Shown one piece after another: positions 7,943-16,217 of a stretch of 64,000 nucleotides of DNA (the stretch's first letter is position 1; each line of letters starts with the position of its first letter). This DNA is from Streptomyces sp. 378 (GTDB lineage Bacteria > Actinomycetota > Actinomycetes > Streptomycetales > Streptomycetaceae). The DNA lies in the NCBI RefSeq assembly GCF_030124145.1, contig NZ_JASKMS010000028.1:55404-119403 (forward strand), written 5' to 3'. The translations under genes and the position numbers were made by a program. A model generated the notes under the pieces. It did no database searches. It was given only the letters and a program-made list of their open reading frames with translations, and was not told where the DNA came from.

Positions 7943-8080
7943 TCACCCCCGCTCGTATGTGACGAGGCCGACCGGCCCCACCCGAACGAGTTCACGCAGC
8001 CTCATGCCGATGGGTGGCAAGCACCCGTAATGGCTCTCTTCGCCATGCGCGTCGTCGGCCGCGAACCTACCGTTTGCCAT
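7943..8080 (-). CDS. small uncharacterised protein (45 aa)
   Basis: A short frame starting MANGRFAADDAHGEE and ending VGPVGLVTYERG. Support comes from a strong ribosome site (AAGGGAGGA, 5 nt before ATG 8080) in a region otherwise lacking a gene. The central segment HYGCLPPIGMRLRELVRVG is mildly amphipathic with one cysteine. It diverges from the double-kinase gene and converges on devB. I do not recognise the family. Confidence 0.55.
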   Translation of the reverse strand: MANGRFAADDAHGEESHYGCLPPIGMRLRELVRVGPVGLVTYERG

Positions 8081-8114
8081 ACCGTCCTCCCTTCTCGCAC
8101 TTCCGGAGCGGCCC

Positions 8115-10328
8115 GTGGGCGCACCTCCTCGTCCCCGCCCTCTTCCCGGGGAGCGCGCCCCGCACGACGCCACCTTCCGGGCCTTCGTGAAACTCGCCGC
8201 CGAGCGGGGGCGGGAAAGCGGCGGCCACCACCACCGGAATTACGTCTTCCCGCTGACCGAGGGCATGGCCCGGATGGTCGGCGGTGAGGCGGGGACGTCC
8301 GTGACCGTGCGGATCCGGCGCCCGGACGCGCTGCGTGTGGTCATCCGGACCTGGCAGGACGAGACCGGCCTGCTCGACGCCGTCCGGGGGGCCCTGCCGC
8401 ACGCGCCGCGATGTCTCGTGAAGCGGGGTGACATCGCGATCCACAGCTTCGCCGAGGGCGTGCCGCTGTCCGGCGTCTGCGACCACGGCAAGCCCGTCGA
8501 CACCCTGACGATCAAGGCGCTGGCCGGTCTGCTGGCCCGGACGGCACAGGTGCGGCGCGGCGCGCTGCCCGCCCTGCCGGCCGTCTGGCCCCGCAACGAC
8601 ACCGACAGCCAGGGGTTCCTGCGGACCCTGGCCCACCTAGCGGACCAGCAGATCAGACGGCCCAACCAGGACGGCTTCGGCGGGTTGTTCGCCGCGCTGG
8701 GCATCCCCGAGGACGCCCTCGCCCAACTGGCCGGGCGGGTGCCCGCCATGGCCCGGCGGCCGTACAGCCTGCTCCACGCCGACCTGCACCGCGACAACGT
8801 GATCGTGTCGTACGCGGGCGACCCGCCCCTCGTCTGTGTCGACTGGGAGCTGGCGACCTACGGCGACCCGCTGCACGATCTCGCGACCCACCTCGTGCGG
8901 ATGCGGTACCCGGCCCACCAGTGGGCCGAGGTGGTCGACGCCTGGGCCGAGGCCATGCGGGAGGTCCGTCCCGCGGCGGTCAACGGCCTGGCCAAGGACC
9001 TGCGGCACTACCTGGCGTTCGAGCGGGCGCAGTCCGTCTTCCCGGACGTGATGCGTGCCGCCAGGTCCCTGGAGGAATCGTTCACGCGGACGAGGGAGGA
9101 ATCGTTCACGCAGACGAGCCTGGACGACGCGACGGCCGAGGTGCGGCGGGCCCTCGACGCGGCGGCGGAGCCGCTGCGGCTCGTCGGCGTGCCGAGGGAG
9201 GGCGAGATCCGCCGGGCCCTGTTCCGCTGGCTGGTGTCGCGGACGAACGGGGGCATCAGGGACCGTGCGTGGATCGCGAAGGCGTCCGAGTGGCGGCCCG
9301 ACCGGCGGATGCCCGAGCGCCCCGATTTCCCGCCCGCCGCGGTCCGGGAGGCCCTGCTGGCGGAGGGAGCCGCGCCCGCGGGCCGGGTGTTCAAGGGCAC
9401 CGCGCATCTGAACACCGTGGTGTCGGTGCCCGGCTTCGACGCTCCCGTGGTCGTCCGGCGAAAGCTGGCCGAGGTGTGCCGGCGGGAGCGTGGCTTCCTC
9501 AGCGAGCACGCCGTGCTGCGCGCGATCGAGGAGTCGTCCGTCGGGGTGGCGGCGCCGCGGGTGCTCGCCCTGGGCGAGACCTACCAGAGCGACACCATCG
9601 CCCTCCACACCTACGTCGGACCGCGGGATGTCGACCGGCCCCCCAACCACCCGGTGCACGGCCTGCTGCCGCACGAGGCGGACGGTCTGGTGGACCAGTT
9701 GTGCGCCCTGACCCGCGTCCGGTACAAGCAGGTCGACCCGGCCGCCGGCGAGGGCGCGTTCCACCGCTGGCTCCGGGACCAGCTGATCTCCCTGGTGCGG
9801 GACCTGCCGAAGGAGTCGCAGCAACTCGCCCGGTACCTCGGGCTGCCCGACGCGGACCGGTTGCGGCTGATCCTCTCGCGGTACGAGGTGAGCCACCGGG
9901 AACCCGCCCTGCTGCACGGTGACCTGAACCCCTGGAACCTCGTACGGCGCGACGACCGGCTGGCGCTGACCCTCATCGACTGGGAGATGGCCGTCGTCGG
10001 CGACCCCCTCTACGACCTCGTACGGCACATGCACCTCACGCCGACCCGGCCGGAGATCAGGGACCGTATGTTCCGCCGCTGGGAACGCCGGCTGCCCGCC
10101 GAGTACACCCGCGACTGGCGCGAGGACTGGCGGGTGTACCGCCGGCTGGAGATCGTGCGGTCCGCCTATGTCGACCTGGACCGCATCGTGACCGGCGCGA
10201 GCATGGACGCCCCGAACGTCCGGCGGGCGGTGGACTCCTACGCGGTGACGCTGGCCGTGGCCACGGGCTCGCTCGGCCTGCCGGTGCGTTCAACGGCGAA
10301 CCCGTGTCTGGCCCGCGCTCTGGCCTGA
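8115..10328 (+). CDS. tandem aminoglycoside-phosphotransferase-fold kinase (two APH domains fused)
   Basis: A 737-residue protein with two complete APH/choline-kinase-type domains. The first has the catalytic loop HADLHRDN (221-228) and metal-binding Asp243 in VDWELATYGDP; the second has HGDLNPWN (601-608) and Asp622 in IDWEMAVVGDP. The halves are joined by a linker near residues 315-400 that contains a short internal duplication (EESFTRTR/EESFTQT). Typical APH kinases are 260-350 residues, so this is a genuine fusion with both active sites intact. GTG 8115 has GGAG upstream. The substrate (antibiotic, sugar, amino alcohol or protein) cannot be told from sequence. Confidence 0.82.
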   Translation: MGAPPRPRPLPGERAPHDATFRAFVKLAAERGRESGGHHHRNYVFPLTEGMARMVGGEAGTSVTVRIRRPDALRVVIRTWQDETGLLDAVRGALPHAPRCLVKRGDIAIHSFAEGVPLSGVCDHGKPVDTLTIKALAGLLARTAQVRRGALPALPAVWPRNDTDSQGFLRTLAHLADQQIRRPNQDGFGGLFAALGIPEDALAQLAGRVPAMARRPYSLLHADLHRDNVIVSYAGDPPLVCVDWELATYGDPLHDLATHLVRMRYPAHQWAEVVDAWAEAMREVRPAAVNGLAKDLRHYLAFERAQSVFPDVMRAARSLEESFTRTREESFTQTSLDDATAEVRRALDAAAEPLRLVGVPREGEIRRALFRWLVSRTNGGIRDRAWIAKASEWRPDRRMPERPDFPPAAVREALLAEGAAPAGRVFKGTAHLNTVVSVPGFDAPVVVRRKLAEVCRRERGFLSEHAVLRAIEESSVGVAAPRVLALGETYQSDTIALHTYVGPRDVDRPPNHPVHGLLPHEADGLVDQLCALTRVRYKQVDPAAGEGAFHRWLRDQLISLVRDLPKESQQLARYLGLPDADRLRLILSRYEVSHREPALLHGDLNPWNLVRRDDRLALTLIDWEMAVVGDPLYDLVRHMHLTPTRPEIRDRMFRRWERRLPAEYTRDWREDWRVYRRLEIVRSAYVDLDRIVTGASMDAPNVRRAVDSYAVTLAVATGSLGLPVRSTANPCLARALA

Positions 10329-10341
10329 TCCCGCTTCTGCG

Positions 10342-10347
10342 TAGGCT
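10342..10347 (+). promoter_or_regulatory. leaderless -10 box (TAGGCT)
   Basis: Ends 6 nt before the ATG of the TetR gene at 10354. Confidence 0.5.
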
Positions 10348-10353
10348 CCCCGT

Positions 10354-10977
10354 ATGAGCACCCCCGGCCTGCGTGAGCGCAAGAAGCGGCGGATGTACGA
10401 GACCGTGTCGGACATCGCCGTGCGGCTCTTCATGGAGAAGGGGTTCGAGGCGGTGTCCGTCGCGGAGGTGGCGGCGGCGGCCGAGATCTCGAAGCCGACG
10501 CTGTTCCGGTACTTCCCCGTCAAGGAGGATCTGGTGCTGTACCGGATCGCCGACCACGAGGGGGAGGCCGCGCGGGTGGTGGCGGCGGCCGAGGGTCCGG
10601 CCGTGGAGGCGTTGCGGCGGCATTTCCTCGAAGGGCTCGACCGGGGGGACCCGGTGACCGGGCTCAACGACCACCCCGACGTGCTCGCCTTCCACGCCCT
10701 GCTCTACGGGACGCCCTCGTTGGTCGCCCGGGCGCACACGCACCAGGAGCGGTCGGAGGCCGCGCTCGCCGAGGTGCTCGGAGGTGATCTGGACGCGCGG
10801 CTGGCGGCCGGGCAGATCATGGCCGTGCTGCGGGTGCTCGCCCTGGAGAACTGGCGGCGGATCGCGGCGGGGGAGCGGGTGGCGGACCTGCGGCCGGACG
10901 CGGTGGCGGCGGCGGAGCGGGCGTTCGGGTGGCTCGCGGCCGGAATGCCGCCCCGCCTCCAAGATGATACTCGGTAA
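10354..10977 (+). CDS. TetR-family transcriptional regulator
   Basis: 207 residues; N-terminal helix-turn-helix (about residues 12-58, ending in the typical SKPTLFRYFPVKEDLV) and a helical ligand-binding C-terminal domain. It is followed 40 bp later by the HelD-like gene in the same direction; the short A/T-rich gap between them contains a repeated ACTCGGT that could be its operator. Ligand and targets unknown. Confidence 0.85.
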   Translation: MSTPGLRERKKRRMYETVSDIAVRLFMEKGFEAVSVAEVAAAAEISKPTLFRYFPVKEDLVLYRIADHEGEAARVVAAAEGPAVEALRRHFLEGLDRGDPVTGLNDHPDVLAFHALLYGTPSLVARAHTHQERSEAALAEVLGGDLDARLAAGQIMAVLRVLALENWRRIAAGERVADLRPDAVAAAERAFGWLAAGMPPRLQDDTR

Positions 10978-11004
10978 ATTATTTAACTCGGTCACTTTTT
11001 CGCG

Positions 11005-11010
11005 TACGCT
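11005..11010 (+). promoter_or_regulatory. leaderless -10 box (TACGCT)
   Basis: Ends 7 nt before ATG 11018 of the HelD-like gene. Confidence 0.5.
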
Positions 11011-11017
11011 CGGTGGA

Positions 11018-11947
11018 ATGACCTCGACCGAGCCCGCCCTTCAGCACGTCCTCGCACAGGAACGCGCCCACCACGAACGCTGCCGGACGGCCCTAGCCTC
11101 GATGGTCGAGGGCGCCGGTGAACAGGTCGCCATCGGGGAGGACGTCTCCGCGTCCGGGGCCGACGCCGAAGTCCTCGGGCACCGGCTGCGCAGCCGGGCG
11201 AAGGCGCTGCGGGAACTGCCCGAGGGGCCGCTGTTCTTCGGGGCCCTCCAGGGCGGGGACGGGCCGTTGCACCTCGGGCGGCTGCGCATCTCCGAGCACC
11301 CGGCCGAACCGCCCCTCGTCGTCGACTGGCGCGCGCCCGTCTCGCGCGCCTTCTACCAGGCCTCGGCGCGGGACCCACAGGGCGTGGCGGTGCGCAGGCG
11401 CTTCGGATGGGCGCCCGGCAGCCGGGGCGACTCCGGCGATCTCACCGGCCTGGAGGACGAGCACCTGGGGCGGGGTGAGACGCGCGACAGCGAGATCGTC
11501 GCCCGGGAGATCGAACGGCCCCGGGTCGGGCCCATGCGGGACATCGCCGCCACGATCCAGCCCGAGCAGGACGACCTCGTAGACGGGGAGTTGCGGGAGC
11601 GCGCGACCACCGTCGAGGGCGTGCCCGGCGCGGTCGTCCAGGCCGTGCGGGACGCCCTGCGGCGGGAGGGCTCGGTCGGGATCGTCGCGGCGGACGCGGA
11701 CGTTCCGCGGGTGCGGGCGGCCCTGGACGCGGCCGGCATCGAGGCGGCGGGCCCGGACGACGTCGGGGCGCCGGTCTCCCTGGTGCCGGCGAGCCTGGTC
11801 AAGGGCCTCGAGTACGACCATGTCGTGGCCGTCGAACCGGCGGCGATCGCCGAGGCGGAGGAACGGGGGCTGCACCGGTTGTACGTGGTGCTGACCCGGG
11901 CGGTGTCCCGGCTGGAGGTCGTGCGGGGGAGGCCACTGCCCTTCTAG
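11018..11947 (+). CDS. HelD-like protein lacking the ATPase core
   Basis: A 309-residue protein whose two ends match actinobacterial HelD, the UvrD-like motor that strips RNA polymerase from DNA, while the middle is missing. Residues 1-190 cover the N-terminal helical region and the conserved block with VVDWRAPVSRAFYQ and the stretch MRDIAATIQPEQDDLV that normally directly precedes Walker A. The chain then jumps to the C-terminal helicase motifs: VSLVPASLVKGLEYDHV and RLYVVLTRAVSRLEVV. Walker A (GxGKT) and most of domains 1A/1B are absent; full HelD is about 700-750 residues. The frame is intact with a clean leaderless promoter, so this is not obvious decay. It could be an RNA-polymerase-binding factor without helicase activity. 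Confidence 0.75.
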   Translation: MTSTEPALQHVLAQERAHHERCRTALASMVEGAGEQVAIGEDVSASGADAEVLGHRLRSRAKALRELPEGPLFFGALQGGDGPLHLGRLRISEHPAEPPLVVDWRAPVSRAFYQASARDPQGVAVRRRFGWAPGSRGDSGDLTGLEDEHLGRGETRDSEIVAREIERPRVGPMRDIAATIQPEQDDLVDGELRERATTVEGVPGAVVQAVRDALRREGSVGIVAADADVPRVRAALDAAGIEAAGPDDVGAPVSLVPASLVKGLEYDHVVAVEPAAIAEAEERGLHRLYVVLTRAVSRLEVVRGRPLPF

Positions 11948-11977
11948 GGAAGGGTGGTTGGGCCAGGGAGGGGTGGA

Positions 11978-11983
11978 TAGGGT
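11978..11983 (+). promoter_or_regulatory. leaderless -10 box (TAGGGT)
   Basis: Ends 7 nt before ATG 11991 of the RraA-family gene. Confidence 0.5.
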
Positions 11984-11990
11984 CCCTGCC

Positions 11991-12614
11991 ATGGCTGATG
12001 TCGACGCGTTCACGGACATACCCACGACCACACTGGCCGATCTGCTGGGCCGCGGGCAGGTGATGGACCTCGGGATCCGGCCGCTGTGGGGCCCGGTGCC
12101 CCGGGTGGCGGGCCCGGCCTTCACCGTACGGTGCCCTCCCGGCGACAACCTGATGCTGCACGCCGCGATCCACCGGGCCGGGCCCGGTGCGGTCGTCGTC
12201 GTGGAATCGGGCGACCTGGACTACGCGCTGGCCGGCGGCAACGTCTGCGCGGTCGCGCGGCGCCGGGGCGTCACCGCGTTCGTCGCCGACGGGCTGATCC
12301 GCGACCTCGCCGAGGTGCGGGACATGCGCTTCCCGGTGTTCGCCCGCGGTGTCATCCCCATCCCCGGCACCAAGTCGGCCGCCCGGCCGCTGAACGAGCG
12401 GGTGCGCTGCGGCGGGGTCACGGTCGACGCGGGCGACACGGTCGTCGCCGACGAGGAGGGCGTCGTGGTGGTCCCCGGGGCCCGCCGCGAGGAGGTGCTG
12501 GCCGCGGCCCGGGCGAAGCTGGCGAAGGAGGCGGCACAGACCCTGGACGCGTGGGAGTCGGCCCACCGCACGCGGATCGACGAGATCCTCGCGGAGCAGG
12601 GGTTCGAGGCCTGA
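11991..12614 (+). CDS. RraA-family protein (HMG/CHA aldolase-like)
   Basis: 207 residues of the RraA/class II aldolase fold. Family hallmarks are GDNLMLHAAIHRAGPG, the glycine-rich GNVCAVARRRGV and DGLIRDLAEV, in which Arg and Asp bind substrate carboxylate and divalent metal. Members act either as 4-hydroxy-4-methyl-2-oxoglutarate or 4-carboxy-4-hydroxy-2-oxoadipate aldolases/oxaloacetate decarboxylases, or as RNase E regulators; with an intact metal site, the enzymatic role is more likely here. There is no aromatic catabolism cluster nearby to name the substrate. Confidence 0.82.
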   Translation: MADVDAFTDIPTTTLADLLGRGQVMDLGIRPLWGPVPRVAGPAFTVRCPPGDNLMLHAAIHRAGPGAVVVVESGDLDYALAGGNVCAVARRRGVTAFVADGLIRDLAEVRDMRFPVFARGVIPIPGTKSAARPLNERVRCGGVTVDAGDTVVADEEGVVVVPGARREEVLAAARAKLAKEAAQTLDAWESAHRTRIDEILAEQGFEA

Positions 12615-12658
12615 CCGGCACCGGCCGGACATCGCTTCCGGCGCAGTGGCCCGGCCGT

Positions 12659-13840
12659 TCATGCTGGTGCCGAGAAGGGCCCTCCCTCCGTGAACGACAG
12701 CCGGTGGAAGCGTTCGCCGATGTGCCGGTGGGTCGCCGCGTCCGGGTGGACGTGGTCGGGGAGGGGGAGGGCGGTGGCGTCCGCCGCGCCGTAGAGGTCG
12801 AGGCCGTCGAGGTAGTGCAGGTTCGGGTCGTCGGCGGCGCGCTGCCGGACGATGCGGGACAGTTCCTCGCGGATCACGGTGAGGGTGAGCTTGCCCATGG
12901 CCGTCTCCGCCGGGTCGCCCATGGCGGCGAAGAGGAGGCGGCCCTCGCCGAGCGCCTGACCGTCGGGGGCGGTCGGGCCCGGCGTGTCCTCGTGGAGGGC
13001 GCAGTGGATGGGCGACACGAGCAGCAGCGGAGTCTCGGGATGTCCCTCGCGGATCGTGTCGAGGAAGCCGTGCACGGCCGGACCGAAGGCGCGCAGCCGC
13101 ATCGCGTCCTGGTTGACGATGTTGATGCCCATCTTGACGCTGATCAGGTCGGCCGACGTGTCCCGCATGGCGCGCGCGGTGAACGGGTCGAGCATCGCGC
13201 TGCCGCCCAGTCCGAGGTTGATCAGTTCCACCCCGCCGCGCAGCGCGGCGATCGCGGGCCAGACGGCCGTCGGGCTCGCGGCGTCGGAGCCGTGGCTGAT
13301 CGAGCTGCCGTGGTGCAGCCACACCCGGCGGCCCCGGTCCGGCGCGGGCAGGACCGGGGCGTCCGTGCGCAGGGCGACCAGTTCGGTGGTCTCGTTGTGC
13401 GGCAGCCAGATCTCGACCTCCTTGTCGCCCTCGGGCAGGTCGGTGAAGCGGACGGTGCCGACCGGGCCCGGCGTGAGCTCGCCCTCCCAGGTGGTCAGGT
13501 CGACGGTCAGGACGTTGCCGCCGGTGCCCGAGGCATGCCCGGCCGGGCGGCCGTCGACGAGCAGGTCGTACAGCCCGTCCGGGCGCGGCGGGAAGCCGGT
13601 GTACTCGCGTTTGGTGCGCAGCGTGTCCAGCTCGACGACGCTCGCGGCGCTGCGGAAGGCCAGACGTACGCCGGAGGGCTGGGCCTCGGCCATCGCCAGC
13701 TGGGCGTTGGTGTTCTGCGCGCGGGCCCGGGCCGGGAGGCGGTGGGGAAGCAGGCCGTGCTCGGTGCGCTCCACGTCGAGGGCGCCGCGCAGCAGGTCCG
13801 CCGTGAGGGGCGTGGTGATCCAGTCGTGCTCGGTGTGCAT
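12659..13840 (-). CDS. SGNH/GDSL-type esterase with N-terminal beta domain
   Basis: 393 residues. The N-terminal half (about 1-190) is a beta-sandwich as in GDSL-like lipases and CE2-type acetyl esterases. The C-terminal half has the SGNH blocks: GSSISHGSD (nucleophile Ser), LGLGGSA (oxyanion Gly), KMGINI (in place of GxND) and DHVHPDAATH (catalytic Asp/His). No signal peptide, so it is probably intracellular. Start taken at MHTEHDW, 13840; the frame runs 28 codons further upstream without conserved features. Substrate, probably an O-acetyl or carbohydrate ester, is unknown. Confidence 0.8.
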   Translation of the reverse strand: MHTEHDWITTPLTADLLRGALDVERTEHGLLPHRLPARARAQNTNAQLAMAEAQPSGVRLAFRSAASVVELDTLRTKREYTGFPPRPDGLYDLLVDGRPAGHASGTGGNVLTVDLTTWEGELTPGPVGTVRFTDLPEGDKEVEIWLPHNETTELVALRTDAPVLPAPDRGRRVWLHHGSSISHGSDAASPTAVWPAIAALRGGVELINLGLGGSAMLDPFTARAMRDTSADLISVKMGINIVNQDAMRLRAFGPAVHGFLDTIREGHPETPLLLVSPIHCALHEDTPGPTAPDGQALGEGRLLFAAMGDPAETAMGKLTLTVIREELSRIVRQRAADDPNLHYLDGLDLYGAADATALPLPDHVHPDAATHRHIGERFHRLSFTEGGPFSAPA

Positions 13841-14200
13841 GGGTGTCAGCCTCGGGGATCGGTAGGGGCCGCGGGCCGGTTCCGCAGCAGCGTGTCGAGG
13901 GCGTCGAGGATCCGGGCCCAGCAATCTCGGTGTCCGGCGTCGCGCGGCTGAAACCGTCGCCGGGCCACGCGGGCCGGGCGATCAGGCGTCCTGGGGGCCC
14001 GGCGGGCGGGCCGGCTGAGTTTCGGGTCGGTGTCCACACCGACCACCGTGCCGCGCGGGAGCGGCGGGGTCGTCTTACGCCGGGAGTGCACCGGGATACT
14101 GGCGTCAGAGTATGGGCGGGTGTCACTGCGGTGGCGGCGGAGTGCGGGCGTGTGTCACTGCGGTGGTGCCGGACTACGGGCGTGTGTCACTGCCGTCGCC
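13841..14200. other. 360-bp gene-free interval
   Basis: Between the SGNH gene and the divergent methyltransferase. An 81-codon minus-strand frame ending at 13846 has biased codons only in its last 25 codons and no ribosome site, so I do not call it. The right part holds the three-copy repeat described separately. Confidence 0.4.
14114..14197. repeat. three imperfect direct repeats before a methyltransferase gene
   Basis: The element GGGCGTGTGTCACTGCGGTGG (first copy GGGCGGGTGTCACTGCGGTGG, third ending CCGTCG) occurs three times at about 32-bp spacing, directly upstream of the -10 box at 14201. The spacing of three helical turns suggests regulator sites. Confidence 0.6.
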
Positions 14201-14206
14201 TAGGTT
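14201..14206 (+). promoter_or_regulatory. leaderless -10 box (TAGGTT)
   Basis: Ends 6 nt before ATG 14213. Confidence 0.5.
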
Positions 14207-14212
14207 CACGGC

Positions 14213-14860
14213 ATGACCGAGCCCTCCCACCTCACCGCTGTCCGCGTGTCCTACGACACCGTCGCCGCCGACTACGCCCGGCGCGTCATGGAACCGGCTG
14301 AGCTCGACCCGGTGTCGCGCGCGATGCTCGCGGCCTTCGCCGAACTCGCAGCCCCCCTCGGGCCGGTCGCGGACCTGGGCTGCGGCCCCGGCAAGGTCAC
14401 GGCACACCTGGCCGCTCTGGGAGTACCGGTGTTCGGCGTGGACGTGTCGCCGAGGATGATCGAGCTGGCCCGGGCGGCGCACCCGGAACTCCGCTTCACC
14501 GTCGGCTCGATGACCGCCCTGGACATCGGCGACGGCGAACTCGGCGGCGTCCTCGCGTACTACGCCACCCACCACACCCCGCCGCGGTGGCTCCCGACCG
14601 TCTTCTCCGAGTTCCACCGCACCCTCGCCCCCGGTGGTCGCCTGATGCTGGCCGGCCATGTCGGCGACGGCGAGCACCTCCGCCCGACCCACGCCTACGG
14701 CGGCCACCCGGTGTCCTACGAGTCGTACCTCCTCCCACCCGACCGCATCACCGAACTGCTCCAACAGGCCGGGCTGGTGGTCACGACCCGGGTGGTGCAG
14801 GAACCGGAGGGCGCCTCGAAGAGGCGGGCGGGGACGTTCTTGGCGTACAAGCCGGAGTGA
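14213..14860 (+). CDS. class I SAM-dependent methyltransferase
   Basis: 215 residues with the Rossmann SAM-binding motifs: motif I VADLGCGPGK, motif II acidic end FGVDVSPRM, then SMTALDIGDGELGGVLAYYA. Belongs to the broad Methyltransf_11/25 group; these methylate small molecules. A three-copy direct repeat precedes its promoter. Convergent with the GNAT-like gene, 12 bp between stops. Substrate unknown. Confidence 0.83.
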   Translation: MTEPSHLTAVRVSYDTVAADYARRVMEPAELDPVSRAMLAAFAELAAPLGPVADLGCGPGKVTAHLAALGVPVFGVDVSPRMIELARAAHPELRFTVGSMTALDIGDGELGGVLAYYATHHTPPRWLPTVFSEFHRTLAPGGRLMLAGHVGDGEHLRPTHAYGGHPVSYESYLLPPDRITELLQQAGLVVTTRVVQEPEGASKRRAGTFLAYKPE

Positions 14861-14872
14861 CGCCGACGGCCA

Positions 14873-15583
14873 TCAGACCGGCCGCTCGTGCACCCACACG
14901 CGTAGCGGTCCGACGGCTTCGAAGCCGTACCGGAGGGCGGCCGCCAGGTCGGCACCCTGCTCGTAGCCCACGACGGGCAGAGGGGGGAAGAGCCGGCCGA
15001 CCGCGCGCAGGACCAGGGGCCAGGCCGCGTGGGGCGGTCCGAAGACGTTGGACACCCCGACCACATGAGCACTGCGACTGGCCACCGCGCCGCAGACCAC
15101 CCGCCCGTCGGCGGATCGCCCGGCGAGCACGAACGTCTCCGGATCATCGAGCACCCCCGGCCGGAAGAGGCCCGCGTTCCCGCCCCCGTCGTCCCAGGCC
15201 AGTGCCCAGTCACGCAGCGCGCCCGGATCACTCACGGCATCCCATGCGAGATCCGGCGCCGTGACGGGAACACCCGCCGGACGATGGATCCACTCCGCCT
15301 CGAACAGCACCCGGAACCCGGCCCCGGTCAGATCGAGGTCGGCGAAACTGTCCTTCACCGAGGCTCCGGGCGAGACCGTGTCGATCCGCGCCACGAGCGC
15401 CTCCGGGTCGGCTCCCGGCTCCAGCGTCACGGCGTCGGGGTAGTACACCGGCGTACGCCGAGCGGCGGCCCACGCCTCGCCCCCGAACGCACTCGCCACC
15501 CCGTGCGCCCGGCCCATCACCGCACACCACTCGGCGTTGCTGCGGGCGGCGGCGCGGATGAGGGCCTGCTGGGGAGTCGTCAC
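14873..15583 (-). CDS. GNAT-like acetyltransferase family protein
   Basis: 236 residues starting at GTG 15583 (protein VTTPQQALIRAAARS). The N-terminal half resembles a degenerate GNAT domain and the C-terminal half (GRVVCGAVASRSAHVVGVSN ... VGYEQGADLAAALRYGF) looks like the end of a GNAT fold, where a glutamate/phenylalanine pair closes the acetyl-CoA site. No strong acetyl-CoA signature is visible, so activity is uncertain. It diverges from the DUF6817-VOC operon across a 40-bp palindrome. Confidence 0.6.
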   Translation of the reverse strand: MTTPQQALIRAAARSNAEWCAVMGRAHGVASAFGGEAWAAARRTPVYYPDAVTLEPGADPEALVARIDTVSPGASVKDSFADLDLTGAGFRVLFEAEWIHRPAGVPVTAPDLAWDAVSDPGALRDWALAWDDGGGNAGLFRPGVLDDPETFVLAGRSADGRVVCGAVASRSAHVVGVSNVFGPPHAAWPLVLRAVGRLFPPLPVVGYEQGADLAAALRYGFEAVGPLRVWVHERPV

Positions 15584-15590
15584 AACGCGG

Positions 15591-15630
15591 ATCAAATCGA
15601 TGGCCGGACCGGTCCGTCCACCGATTTGAT
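15591..15630. promoter_or_regulatory. 40-bp near-perfect palindrome in a divergent promoter
   Basis: Bases pair in 18 of 20 positions about a centre at 15610/15611. Outer arms ATCAAATCG.TGG/CCA.CGATTTGAT enclose an inner CGGACCGGTCCG. It sits 8 bp from the GNAT-like start and 39 bp from the DUF6817 start, so it is placed to control both. Confidence 0.65.
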
Positions 15631-15668
15631 GATTGCCGCCCCCGACCACTGCTGGAAGGACTCCCCCT

Positions 15669-16217
15669 GTGCCTGTCTCCCCTCCTGACTCCGGACCGGC
15701 CGTCGCGCTCCTGCGCGGGCTCGGCGCGGCGGACATCGCCCATCCGGGCGGCACCCTCCTCGCCCACCTCACGCGGGTACAGCGACGACTCGCCGCGTGG
15801 GGTGCCCGCCCGGCCCTCCAACTCGCGGGCCTGTGCCACGCGTTCTACGGAACCGACGGCTTCCCCGAAGCCCTGCTGCCCTTGGATCGCCGTGACGAAC
15901 TCGCAGCGGCGGTCGGTGCCGAAGCCGAGGCCCTGGTGTACCTGTATGCCTCATGCGATCGCGGGGCCACCTATCCGACGCTCGCGGATGCCGACGGACC
16001 CTTTCATGACCGGTTCACCGGCCTGAGCCACATCCCGGAGCCGCAGTCGCGGCGCGACTTCGCCGAGTTGTCCGCCGCCAACGAGACCGACCTCGCTCGC
16101 CTCGACCCCGCGTTCCGCGACCAGTGGGGACCCGAACTCCTCAGCCTCTTCACCCGCATCCGCCCCCTGCTGAGCCAACCGGCCTGGACGGACTGTCAGG
16201 AGGTGCTGGCCGGATGA
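15669..16217 (+). CDS. DUF6817 (HD-like) domain protein
   Basis: 182 residues; start GTG 15669 with GGAAGGA 8 nt upstream. The core (HPGGTLLAHLTRVQRRLAAWG ... LAGLCHAFYGTDGF) matches DUF6817, a family resembling HD-type metal-dependent phosphohydrolases with His-rich helices. No experimental function known to me. The VOC gene overlaps its stop (ATGATG), so the two are co-translated. Confidence 0.7.
   Translation: MPVSPPDSGPAVALLRGLGAADIAHPGGTLLAHLTRVQRRLAAWGARPALQLAGLCHAFYGTDGFPEALLPLDRRDELAAAVGAEAEALVYLYASCDRGATYPTLADADGPFHDRFTGLSHIPEPQSRRDFAELSAANETDLARLDPAFRDQWGPELLSLFTRIRPLLSQPAWTDCQEVLAG

Noticed and set aside
13846..14091. 81-codon minus-strand gene upstream of the SGNH hydrolase
   Set aside because: No ribosome site, weak codon bias except at the end, no recognised family.
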